Shown here one piece after another: positions 41,606 to 49,234 of a stretch of 64,000 nt of DNA. The stretch is from an uncultured Eubacteriales bacterium (lineage in GTDB: Bacteria; Bacillota; Clostridia; Christensenellales; Aristaeellaceae). The position numbers and the translations under genes are program-made. The stretch lies in contig URJB01000001.1 in assembly GCA_900548145.1 (NCBI GenBank), positions 262,628 through 326,627 of the forward strand. The letters are read 5' to 3'. Numbering within the stretch: position 1 is the stretch's first letter; each line of letters begins with the position of its first letter. The notes beneath the pieces are model-generated. The model saw only the letters and a program-made list of their open reading frames with translations. It searched no databases and was not told the DNA's origin.

Positions 41606-42949
41606 TTATAACGTTGCCGCCAGTTTTCGGTAACTCTTGGCAAAATAGAGGATTTCAGCAACTGCCGTGATCGTCCACGAGAACACATACAGCAGATACA
41701 AGGAATCAATGGTGTGGAAATAGGCAAAAATCGTGTACACCCAGACGACCCGGAAAACGCAGGAACCCAGTATCACGATGATCGTGGGGACCAGCGCCTT
41801 GCCCAGCCCGCGGGAGGCAGCGATGGTATTGTCCATAAAAGCGGACACCATGTAAGAAAAGCCCATCACTCGAAGCCGGGCCATCCCCGCCTCCATGACT
41901 GCCGCATCCTTGGTGAACAGAGAAAGGAACTGCCGTCCAAACACTACCAGCGAAAGCCCCAGCACCGCGCCTGCACCGAAGGAATAGGCAAGGCTGATGA
42001 AGTAACTCTGCAGCATCCGTTTTTTCTTTTTTGCGCCCATGTTCTGGCTGATAAAGCTGGAACAGGCCATATAGAAAGCGTTCATTACGTCGTAGACCAG
42101 CGCGTCGGAATTGGCGGCAGCGGAATTGCCCTCCACCGTGACGGCATCGAAGGAGTTCACACCGGACTGAATGAACAGATTGGCAATGGCAAAGATCGCG
42201 TTCTGGAACCCGGCAGGAATGCCCAGCCGAAGGACAAAGCGGGCTTTATCCGCGCTTACCTTCAGAGCATGGGGTCTGAGAGCAATATTTTCCTTGCTGC
42301 GCAACAGGGATACAATGATCAGAACGGCACAGATGCACTGGGACGCAGCGCTGGCAATGGCTACGCCTGCCACGCCCAGCCCACAGACAATGACGAAGAA
42401 AAGGTTCATCACCACATTGGCCACCCCGGCGGTGGTCAGAAACAGCAAAGGCTTCTTGGTATTGCCCACTGCGCTGAACACGGCGTTGCCGAAATTATAG
42501 ACCGCCATGGCGGGCATTCCCAAAAAGTAAATGCGCAAATAAAGCGCCGCGTCATCGATCAGCACTTCCTTGGTGTTGAGCAGTTCCAGCATGGCCCGGG
42601 AGAACAGCTGCCCCAGCACCAGAATGACCACGCCCTCCAGCAGGCACAGGATCAGCGACGTATGGACGGTTTCCGACACATCGCGGTCGCTGCGGGCGCC
42701 AAAATAGCGGGCCACCATCACGTTAACCCCATTACCCATGCCAATCAGAAAGCCGGTAAACAGCGTCACCAAAATCGTCGTCGAGCCGACGGAACCCAGT
42801 GCTTCCGGCCCCACGAACTGGCCGACCACCATAATGTCCGCCATGTTGAACAAAGCCTGAAGCAGATTCGAAATCATCAGCGGGACGCTGAACAAGAAAA
42901 TCTGCCTGGCCAGCTTTCCTTCGGTCAGGTTTTGGGTGACGTGCTCCAT
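41606..42949 (-). CDS. MATE family efflux transporter
   Basis: 447 residues from ATG 42949 (GGCGGAAGG upstream; a TTG at 42973 is less likely). Twelve helices; LTEGKLARQIFLFSVPLMISNLLQALFNMADIMVVGQFVGPEALGSVGSTTILVTLF is the classic N-terminus of the NorM/DinF-like branch. It is unrelated in detail to the other MATE at 30845. Substrate unknown; stands alone with a shared terminator. Confidence 0.9.
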   Translation of the reverse strand: MEHVTQNLTEGKLARQIFLFSVPLMISNLLQALFNMADIMVVGQFVGPEALGSVGSTTILVTLFTGFLIGMGNGVNVMVARYFGARSDRDVSETVHTSLILCLLEGVVILVLGQLFSRAMLELLNTKEVLIDDAALYLRIYFLGMPAMAVYNFGNAVFSAVGNTKKPLLFLTTAGVANVVMNLFFVIVCGLGVAGVAIASAASQCICAVLIIVSLLRSKENIALRPHALKVSADKARFVLRLGIPAGFQNAIFAIANLFIQSGVNSFDAVTVEGNSAAANSDALVYDVMNAFYMACSSFISQNMGAKKKKRMLQSYFISLAYSFGAGAVLGLSLVVFGRQFLSLFTKDAAVMEAGMARLRVMGFSYMVSAFMDNTIAASRGLGKALVPTIIVILGSCVFRVVWVYTIFAYFHTIDSLYLLYVFSWTITAVAEILYFAKSYRKLAATL

Positions 42950-43043
42950 TGCAAGCCTTCCGCCTTTCGTCAAAATTCGGGTGCGTCTGACAAGCTACCA
43001 TTATAGCGCGGAAATGTTTTTTTGCAATGGATTTTTGCGACTT

Positions 43044-43619
43044 TTAGCAACCAGAAACACACTGCTCTGCCGTGCGTTTTTCCAACCATTCGCTGCGAAG
43101 AATGGACATCATCAAAACGTCGGCAAAGTTGCCGTCCTTACAACGATAATTTTCCCGAAGACGGCCTTCTTCCCGAAAACCGGCGCTGCGATAGCTGGCG
43201 ATTGCCCGGGCATTGGAGGCAAACACATACAGATAGATTCGATTCAGGCCGAGCTGCTGGAAACCGTAGTCCGTCATCAACCGCGCCGCTTCGCTGCCGA
43301 TTCCCCTTCCGCGGGCAGTCTCCTCGCCGATAAAGATAGCGTATTCGGCGCGCAAATGCTCCCGGTCGATCTCCTTCAGAAAGACCGTGCCAACGGATCG
43401 ATTCTGCGCCTTATCCACGATGATGAACTGGTCGCATTTCCCGGACAACACCATCTCCCGAAGCCATTGACGGTGCCGTTCTTCTGTGATCGGCTCCTGC
43501 CGAAACAACGTCCCATAAACGCGAGGATCGCTGCGCCAACGCACGATCAGCGGCGTGTCTTCGAGGGTAATGGGGCGCAAAACAATCTGTTTGCCCTCTA
43601 TTCTGACGTTTTCATCCAT
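43044..43619 (-). CDS. GNAT N-acetyltransferase (RimJ/RimL type)
   Basis: 191 residues from ATG 43619 with GGGTG eight bases upstream. KQIVLRPITLEDTPLIVRWRSDPRVYG and YAIFIGEETARGRGIGSEAARLMTDYGFQQLGLNRIYLYVFASNARAIASYRSAGFREEGRLRENYRCKDGNFADVLMMSIL are standard RimJ/RimL motif-A and motif-B blocks. The substrate is not evident; related proteins acetylate aminoglycosides, ribosomal proteins or nucleotide sugars. Confidence 0.82.
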   Translation of the reverse strand: MDENVRIEGKQIVLRPITLEDTPLIVRWRSDPRVYGTLFRQEPITEERHRQWLREMVLSGKCDQFIIVDKAQNRSVGTVFLKEIDREHLRAEYAIFIGEETARGRGIGSEAARLMTDYGFQQLGLNRIYLYVFASNARAIASYRSAGFREEGRLRENYRCKDGNFADVLMMSILRSEWLEKRTAEQCVSGC

Positions 43620-43703
43620 TTTCATTTCACCCTGCATCCGGCTTCTGACGAGGCCGACTTTTTCGTTCTGATTGTAGTCCATTCAGCGGAATTTGGCAAG
43701 AGC

Positions 43704-44483
43704 TTACGGAGTCGCCCGGCGTGGCGTATGCCCGGCGTATTCCCGATAGACCCGATGGAACGTGCGCATACTGGAAAAGCCGCAAGCGGAAGCCACCTCC
43801 ATCAGGGGCATATTGCTTTCCCGCAGCACCTTTTCTGCCATCCGGCAACGCAGCCCGTTGACGTACCGGGTAAAGGAGCAGCCTACTCTCGCGTTAAAGA
43901 TATGAGAAAATCGACCGGCGCTGTAGCCGAATTGAGCCGCTGTTCCGGCTACCGTCAGTTCCTCCGAAAAGTGATTCTGCAGATACATCAGGAGCTCGCG
44001 CACCAGATCGCTTTCCGCGCTGGGAACCTTGTCCTTCAGGCCGACCTTTTCCATCAGCAAAGCCAGTACGGCCAAATTCAGTCCGTTGATATAGTTCTGG
44101 TTTTGTTCGTGGACGGGGTTCGCCGCCAGCTGCAGCAATCGGGCACATTCGGCCGCATCTTCTGCACGCACGATGTCGGCGGCAAACCTTTTCTGACTCA
44201 GCGACGTTTGCAGCGACGGCACCGTTGCAAGCGGAATCGTCGCCACGATGGTTTGTGCATGGGCGGGCGTTGTATAGCCATGGATCGTATAGCTTGAATT
44301 GACTATGATCTCCCCTGCACAGGCCACTCGGCTTCGGCCCTCCTGCATGGCTACCAGGGAGCCTTCTTCCACCAGAATCAGCTCTACAGCGCTATGAAAA
44401 TGGGCTATCGACTGGTTATCGACCGCGTGCCAGACCTGTGCCTCCATGCGTTGATCTCTGGCCAGTTCATAAAACTGCTGCAT
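43704..44483 (-). CDS. AraC family transcriptional regulator
   Basis: 259 residues from ATG 44483 with GGAGAAAACC upstream. An N-terminal cupin (HFHSAVELILVEEGSLVAMQEGRSRVACAGEIIVNSSYTIHGY) and a C-terminal AraC HTH (LTVAGTAAQFGYSAGRFSHIFNARVGCSFTRYVNGLRCRMAEKVLRESNMPLMEVASACGFSSMRTFHRVYREYAG). It is divergent from a Gfo/Idh gene across a 141-base gap and probably controls it. Confidence 0.88.
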   Translation of the reverse strand: MQQFYELARDQRMEAQVWHAVDNQSIAHFHSAVELILVEEGSLVAMQEGRSRVACAGEIIVNSSYTIHGYTTPAHAQTIVATIPLATVPSLQTSLSQKRFAADIVRAEDAAECARLLQLAANPVHEQNQNYINGLNLAVLALLMEKVGLKDKVPSAESDLVRELLMYLQNHFSEELTVAGTAAQFGYSAGRFSHIFNARVGCSFTRYVNGLRCRMAEKVLRESNMPLMEVASACGFSSMRTFHRVYREYAGHTPRRATP

Positions 44484-44624
44484 GGTTTTCTCCTTCCCCA
44501 TCCGTATGCATAGCGGATATTGGCACAATCATATCACAAACTGGCGCGACAGAAAAGCCCCTGCCCATTATAATGGACACAAACAAAGGGGCTGACAGAC
44601 AGCCTTACGACAAGGAGCTACACT

Positions 44625-45680
44625 ATGAACACGATCAAGGCAGGAATCATCGGATTTGGTTATATGGGCCATTTTCACCTGAACAAGGCCCGTCAGCTGG
44701 AAGAGTTGGACGTGGTATCGGCCTACGACATCGACGCGGAAAAACGAGCAGGCGCAGCGAACGAAGGCCTGACCGTTTATGACACGTTGGAAAGCTTTTT
44801 GGCGGACGAAACCATTTCTCTGGTCTTCATCTGCACGCCCAACAACGTCCATGCCGAACTGGCGATTGCTTCCTTGCAGGCCGGCAAGCACGTCATGTGC
44901 GAAAAGCCCGTCACCATGGATTCTGCGGAACTGGAGCAGGTCATTGCCGCCGCAGAAAAGGCGAACCGCATCTTCACCGTACACCAGAACCGTCGCTGGG
45001 ACGAGGACTATCTCATGGCCTGTCAGGCCGTACAAAGCGGTGAGATCGGCAATATCACGACCATTCAGTCCCGGGTATACGGTCAGCGTGGCGTGTGCTT
45101 CGGCTGGCGGGCCGACCCCGTTGCAGGCGGCGGAATGCTGTACGACTGGGGCATTCACCTGATCGACCAGTTGCTGTGCATGTTCAGGGGGCACAAGGTT
45201 GTCAACGTATATGCTCGACTTCTCAGCATTCTGACTCCCGCTGTGGACGACAGCTTTGAACTGCAGCTGGAATTTGATAACGGGGTCGTCGGTAAGATTC
45301 AGGTGGGCACCTTCTGCCTGCAGGATCTTCCCCGCTGGTTCGTCTATGGCGACCGCGGCACTTTGAAGATCGACGATTTCTCCGGCAAAACCGGCGGCAT
45401 GGCCCGCATCCGTCAGAACGTGCATGGCTTCGACAGCGTATTCGGCAAGCATCTTGGGCCCAGCCGCACCATGGCTCCGCTGAAGCCGGAATTTGTGGAG
45501 ACCCTTCCCCTGCCCCAGGTATCCACGGATCCTCTGGCCTATCACCGCAATCTGGCTCGCGCCTGTGCCGGTCTGGAGCAGCCTTGCGTTTCCTTTACGG
45601 ATATGCGCCGCGACATGAAAATCGTGGATATGGCTTTCGAAAGCTCCCGCACAAAGCAGGTGCTCTCCACTTCTCTTTGA
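44625..45680 (+). CDS. Gfo/Idh/MocA family oxidoreductase
   Basis: 351 residues, ACAAGGAG upstream. KAGIIGFGYMGHFHLNKARQLEELDVVSAYDIDAEK is the NAD(P) domain, MCEKPVTMDSAEL the EKP motif, and VAGGGMLYDWGIHLIDQLLCMFRG supplies the DxGxH catalytic His. A TATAAT (44579-44584) lies 41 bases upstream. Sugar or inositol dehydrogenase of unknown specificity, presumably induced through the divergent AraC protein. Confidence 0.87.
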   Translation: MNTIKAGIIGFGYMGHFHLNKARQLEELDVVSAYDIDAEKRAGAANEGLTVYDTLESFLADETISLVFICTPNNVHAELAIASLQAGKHVMCEKPVTMDSAELEQVIAAAEKANRIFTVHQNRRWDEDYLMACQAVQSGEIGNITTIQSRVYGQRGVCFGWRADPVAGGGMLYDWGIHLIDQLLCMFRGHKVVNVYARLLSILTPAVDDSFELQLEFDNGVVGKIQVGTFCLQDLPRWFVYGDRGTLKIDDFSGKTGGMARIRQNVHGFDSVFGKHLGPSRTMAPLKPEFVETLPLPQVSTDPLAYHRNLARACAGLEQPCVSFTDMRRDMKIVDMAFESSRTKQVLSTSL

Positions 45681-45738
45681 TTCCTTTCGGCAGGCTTGTT
45701 TTGCGGCAGGCCTGCCGCTTTTCTTTGAAAGTTAGATA

Positions 45739-45767
45739 TTGACAAAGACAGGTTCGGCAAGTATAAT
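45739..45767 (+). promoter_or_regulatory. Promoter of tRNA-Leu
   Basis: TTGACA (45739-45744), exactly 17 bases, TATAAT (45762-45767): a consensus strong promoter, 26 bases before the tRNA. Confidence 0.92.
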
Positions 45768-45793
45768 AGTTTGTGTTGTCACTCATGTGACAT

Positions 45794-45878
45794 GCGATCG
45801 TGGCGGAATCGGCATACGCGCACGTTTGAGGGGCGTGTCCAGCAATGGGTACGGGTTCAAGTCCCGTCGATCGCACCA
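45794..45878 (+). tRNA. tRNA-Leu (anticodon GAG)
   Basis: Acceptor arms GCGATCG and CGATCGC, T arm ACGGG-TTCAAGT-CCCGT, anticodon stem CACGT/GCGTG with loop TTGAGGG giving anticodon GAG (reads CUC and CUU). The class II variable arm lies between anticodon and T arms. CCA is encoded at 45876-45878. Confidence 0.93.
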
Positions 45879-45881
45879 CCA

Positions 45882-45926
45882 AAGAACCCGGATATTGATA
45901 CAATGTCCGGGTTCTTTCTTTTTTGC
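45882..45926 (+). terminator. Terminator of tRNA-Leu
   Basis: AAGAACCCGGA pairs with TCCGGGTTCTT, followed by TCTTTTTT. Confidence 0.85.
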
Positions 45927-46244
45927 ATATTATTGTAGTGCGATCGCTGTAAAACCAATTATATCGTATAGTTTCGGCAGAAAGCACAAGTAAAAATTCA
46001 GCTAATAAAAATATTTATGCGTCATATCGTTCGCTCGTCCAAGCGGCACAGGATGTTTCCGAGCGTTTTTTTTTCGCCTTTTCCCCGATTTTTTGTAAAG
46101 AGTGAACCGCCGAGCTTGCTTCAAAGACAACCGTCACGTAATTCGTGACGCTTACTCGGCGTAACGTTTGCGGGTTTGCGTAAAGCGATATAAAAAGCTT
46201 TCAGGAGGAACAAAAGTGCGGGAACCGGAAGCTAAATGTTCACA
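45927..46244. other. Intergenic region with structured elements and an orphan ribosome binding site
   Basis: Three things are visible. CGCTCG and CGAGCG flank a long loop and run into nine T residues (about 46033-46071), a possible terminator. CGCCGAG (46108-46114) pairs with CTCGGCG (46155-46161) and encloses CGTCACG/CGTGACG (46132-46150), a nested hairpin. Then AGGAGGAACAAAA precedes a GTG (46216) that opens only 20 codons, ending at 46278 inside the 3' end of the DUF4300 gene. No known riboswitch was matched. Confidence 0.5.
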
Positions 46245-47120
46245 TCATTTCCGTACAACAAACGCGTTATTCTCGTGAGGTTTCAATTCTCCGATATATT
46301 CTCCGTTGATATAAACAAAGGGGCCTGGCTCTTCTTCTTCGCCAAAATATTCCGACCTTTGGGAAAGCATATCCAGCAATTCGGTCAGGTCGTAAATTTT
46401 CGTCGCCTGATATGGTTGCTCAAACGCTATTTTTTCTATAAAAAGCATATGATCCCCGCAGTTTAGAAGAACGCCCGTATGACCCACGAAAGTTGTTTGG
46501 AAATACGGATCATAGATGACAAGGCTAAGCATGGAAACCTGATTGCTGTGAACCTTCAGCCCAAACTCCTCCCAGGCTTCCGAATATATGTTTTGAGGCT
46601 CCTTTCCCTCCGGTACGGTTTTGTCGCCGAAAAGTGTAGTAAAAAGCGCTCTGTTTTCTTTTATTCGTTCGTATTTTTCAGTTGAATCAATCGCTTCCAT
46701 GTCAAACATCAGATAAGTTCCAGTATATGTTTCTTCCACACGTTCGGCAGTTATCAAGCCCTCCAGCAGCAGGAAAGCCGTCATTCTGCAGTTGGCATCC
46801 GAATAATCATGAGTGCTTTCCCACCCATCCATACATTTCGCCGTATCTACGGTGAGTTCGGAGGGGAGGACCCAGCCATCCTCAAGCCCGGCGTTTCTGC
46901 CAGCCGTAGCTGCATAATCTAAAACCCGGTTCTGAAACACGTCTGTGTTGGAAAGCCCTGCATTTTTGAGTTCTTCCACCACTTCGGATACGGCTTCGTT
47001 CCCGCCCAGGAAGGTCGCCATGGGAACCTTTCGATCTGACCCGGCGTCTCCGTTTCCTTTGCTCCATACGTTAAAGAGCAATAGCATGCACAGCAGTGCA
47101 AGCCCAATTTCTTTTTTCAT
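46245..47120 (-). CDS. DUF4300 family exported protein
   Basis: 291 residues from ATG 47120 (CGGAGGG upstream). N-terminal signal helix KKEIGLALLCMLLLFNVW, no lipobox after it. The conserved DUF4300 pattern is clear: SNTDVFQNRVLDYAATAG, DANCRMTAFLLLEGLI, YLMFDMEAIDS, and MLSLVIYDPYFQTTFVGHTGVLLNCGDHMLFIEKIAFEQPYQATKIYDLTELLDML. The family is of unknown function, usually lipoproteins in Firmicutes. Composition is somewhat AT-richer than neighbours. Confidence 0.82.
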   Translation of the reverse strand: MKKEIGLALLCMLLLFNVWSKGNGDAGSDRKVPMATFLGGNEAVSEVVEELKNAGLSNTDVFQNRVLDYAATAGRNAGLEDGWVLPSELTVDTAKCMDGWESTHDYSDANCRMTAFLLLEGLITAERVEETYTGTYLMFDMEAIDSTEKYERIKENRALFTTLFGDKTVPEGKEPQNIYSEAWEEFGLKVHSNQVSMLSLVIYDPYFQTTFVGHTGVLLNCGDHMLFIEKIAFEQPYQATKIYDLTELLDMLSQRSEYFGEEEEPGPFVYINGEYIGELKPHENNAFVVRK

Positions 47121-47325
47121 TCCATCCCTCCGTTTATTCTCAGTGAACGAAATGAGCATAACATATCTTCAGATGCTTCGCAAGGTAAGAGCGCCTGAAT
47201 GCCAGCTATTTCCAGAAAAACCTGTCAATTGGTCAATTTGGAATATCACACGATGGTCGATCACGCTGTATTGTGAAAAAAATACCGATTCGATTTGAAA
47301 ATCCGTTTTGACGTAAAAGGGCAGG

Positions 47326-47354
47326 TTGACGGTACGGCGGAGATTCTGTATAAT
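47326..47354 (+). promoter_or_regulatory. Promoter of the kinase-like/alarmone synthetase pair
   Basis: TTGACG (47326-47331), 17 bases, TATAAT (47349-47354). The leader to the ATG at 47521 is about 160 bases and contains CTCCTTT (47375-47381), complementary to the SD AAAGGAG (47505-47511). Confidence 0.75.
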
Positions 47355-47520
47355 AAATATAGAGGAAATTCCACCTCCTTTACGGCGTACCTGCGAAGGG
47401 ACGGTGAACGTTGAAGCGTTTCTCTGAAAAAAAGGAAAGCTGCAAATCCAGGCGAAATTTGGTTCCCTTTTGAAATGACCAGCGGAAACCGTTTGATTAT
47501 TCAGAAAGGAGCGGAGTTAG

Positions 47521-48138
47521 ATGCGAAAAATCATCACCATCGGACGGGAGTTTGGCAGCGGCGGCAGAGAATTGGGACGCCGTCTGTCAGAACAGCTGCA
47601 AATCGCCTACTACGACCGGGAAATTGTTACGGAAATCGCCAAACGCACCCGGAGTTCCGAGGAATATGTGCGCCGGATCAGCGAAAAAAAGCCGGTGGAA
47701 TCCTTTCCCATTCATGTAGGCCATACCTTTCCTTTCTATCCCATGCCGGATCCGGTATTTCAGCACAACATGACCATTTTTTCGGAGCAGCATAAGCTGT
47801 TGGTGGAACTGGCGAAAAAGTCCGACTGCATCATCATCGGTCGCTGCGCGGATCATATTCTGCGGGAGATGAAACCTTTCCGCATTTTCGTTTATGCGGA
47901 CGAAGAAAGCAAGCTGCAGCGCTGTATTGAGCGCAAGCCCGCAGATGAATTGCTGTCCGATGTGGAAATCAGGCGTCAGATGAAGGAAGTAGATAAGGAA
48001 CGGGCGAAATACTATGCCTATTTCAGCGGTCAGAAATGGGGAGCCAAGGAAAACTATGACCTGATGCTCAACACTTCTGGACAAAAGATCAAGAAGATTG
48101 CCGGCGCGTTGGCCGCTTATCTGCGGGACGCCGACTGA
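47521..48138 (+). CDS. Cytidylate kinase-like family protein
   Basis: 205 residues with AAAGGAG upstream. MRKIITIGREFGSGGRELGRRLSEQLQIAYYDREIVTEIAKR is the characteristic P-loop variant (GREFGSGGRELG) of the AAA_26/cytidylate kinase-like family, and SDCIIIGRCADHIL the second motif; DKERAKYYAYFSGQKWGAKENYDLMLNTS is the family C-terminal lid. It lacks the CMP-specificity features of true Cmk, and its substrate is unknown. A small alarmone synthetase follows 69 bases later, with no terminator between. Confidence 0.85.
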   Translation: MRKIITIGREFGSGGRELGRRLSEQLQIAYYDREIVTEIAKRTRSSEEYVRRISEKKPVESFPIHVGHTFPFYPMPDPVFQHNMTIFSEQHKLLVELAKKSDCIIIGRCADHILREMKPFRIFVYADEESKLQRCIERKPADELLSDVEIRRQMKEVDKERAKYYAYFSGQKWGAKENYDLMLNTSGQKIKKIAGALAAYLRDAD

Positions 48139-48207
48139 TCCAGCGGCAACCGTGAGGATCCCCCGACCCCATTGGCTGGTTTCATAGAACAAGTAGGAGG
48201 CTGACAG

Positions 48208-48840
48208 ATGAGCGCAGCGCTGCAGGGAGATTCCCAGGAAATTGTTGTTATGACAAGACTTTATGACGCGGCGGTTCGACAGCTGGTATTGAAATTTGAG
48301 ATTCTGAATGACGAGTTCAAGGTGCTGTATGCAAGGAACCCTATTCACCACATTGAGGGCCGCGTCAAGTCCTTGCCCAGCATCGCGGCAAAGCTCCTGA
48401 AAAAAGGGCAGCCCCTGACCATCGAAGCTGCCAAACGGAACGTAAACGATATCGCCGGGGTCAGGGTGGTCTGCGGTTATATCGACGATGTTTACCGAGT
48501 CGCCGATATGATGGCGCGGCAGGCGGATATCCAGCTTATCCGGCGTCAGGATTATATTCAAACGCCCAATTATAACGGCTATCGTTCCCTGCATTTGGAT
48601 ATTCGCCTGCCCGTATATCTGTCCGACCGAACGGAGCAGGTGATTGCCGAAATTCAGATTCGCACCATCGCCATGGATTTTTGGGCCAGCCTTGAGCATG
48701 ATGTTCGTTACAAGGTGGACAAGACTAGGCTGCCAGCGGGCATTAATGAGGAAATGCTGGCATGCGCTGATCGGATTGCTGAGATCGACCGAAAGATGCA
48801 GGATATGTACCGACGCATCAAGGCGGCGGAAGGAAAATGA
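48208..48840 (+). CDS. Small alarmone synthetase (RelA/SpoT synthetase domain only)
   Basis: 210 residues with GTAGGAGG upstream. Only the (p)ppGpp synthetase domain is present: HIEGRVKSLPSIAAKLLKKG, VNDIAGVRVVCGYIDDVYRVADMM, DYIQTPNYNGYRSLHLDIRLPV and IAEIQIRTIAMDFWASLEHDVRYK, with the catalytic Asp and Glu and the NGYRSLH G-loop. No hydrolase domain, TGS or ACT domain. It is close to RelQ/YjbM-type enzymes that make (p)ppGpp or pGpp from GTP/GDP/GMP under stress. Co-transcription with a nucleotide-kinase-like protein is notable. Confidence 0.92.
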   Translation: MSAALQGDSQEIVVMTRLYDAAVRQLVLKFEILNDEFKVLYARNPIHHIEGRVKSLPSIAAKLLKKGQPLTIEAAKRNVNDIAGVRVVCGYIDDVYRVADMMARQADIQLIRRQDYIQTPNYNGYRSLHLDIRLPVYLSDRTEQVIAEIQIRTIAMDFWASLEHDVRYKVDKTRLPAGINEEMLACADRIAEIDRKMQDMYRRIKAAEGK

Positions 48841-49045
48841 AACTCTTTCCTGCCTGAAATAGCGGAAGAAGGTTCTCATTAAGCTGAAAAACTGATCACA
48901 GACCAGCTTTTACCCGTTATCAGATTGCGCATGGCAGACCCACCAGTCTGAATTTCCGCTGTCATAATCAAAGATCAGCTTCTGACGTTTTTATACGTTT
49001 TTTCCTAAACAACTTCATTTCAGCATGGGATTTGCTTCACCAAAC
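48841..49045. other. Gap after alarmone synthetase, nothing recognised
   Basis: Convergent gap. AAGCTGAAAAACTGATCACAG and CAGCTTTT could pair as a weak terminator near 48880-48910, but the stem is short. Confidence 0.3.
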
Positions 49046-49201
49046 CTACAGGCAGATGGCTTCCTTGCGAGTTGACCTGTCATATCCCTGCGTTCTTTTG
49101 TCCTGTTGAGCAGACTGGTAACGAATCATAAATGCCAGCAGCGTCAGGGCCGTTAACAGAAAAAGCAGAGCAATCAGTTTCAGCCAAAAAGGGTTTTTCA
49201 A
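49046..49201 (-). CDS. 51-residue single-pass membrane protein
   Basis: TTG at 49201 with GGAGGG seven bases upstream opens 51 codons to TAG. The product has Lys at the N-terminus, one helix (WLKLIALLFLLTALTLLAF) and a polar basic tail (MIRYQSAQQDKRTQGYDRST, then RKEAICL). It starts 33 bases after the CoA-disulfide reductase gene on the same strand, so it is the second gene of that operon. It has no recognisable family. Confidence 0.65.
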   Translation of the reverse strand: MKNPFWLKLIALLFLLTALTLLAFMIRYQSAQQDKRTQGYDRSTRKEAICL

Positions 49202-49234
49202 TCGTTTTCCCTCCTGATTCAAATTATTTTGTTA

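Noticed and set aside
41714..43006. 430-codon plus-strand frame
   Set aside because: Antisense of the MATE gene; Gln/His-rich composition typical of a shadow.
47587..48879. 430-codon minus-strand frame
   Set aside because: Antisense across both the kinase-like and alarmone synthetase genes.
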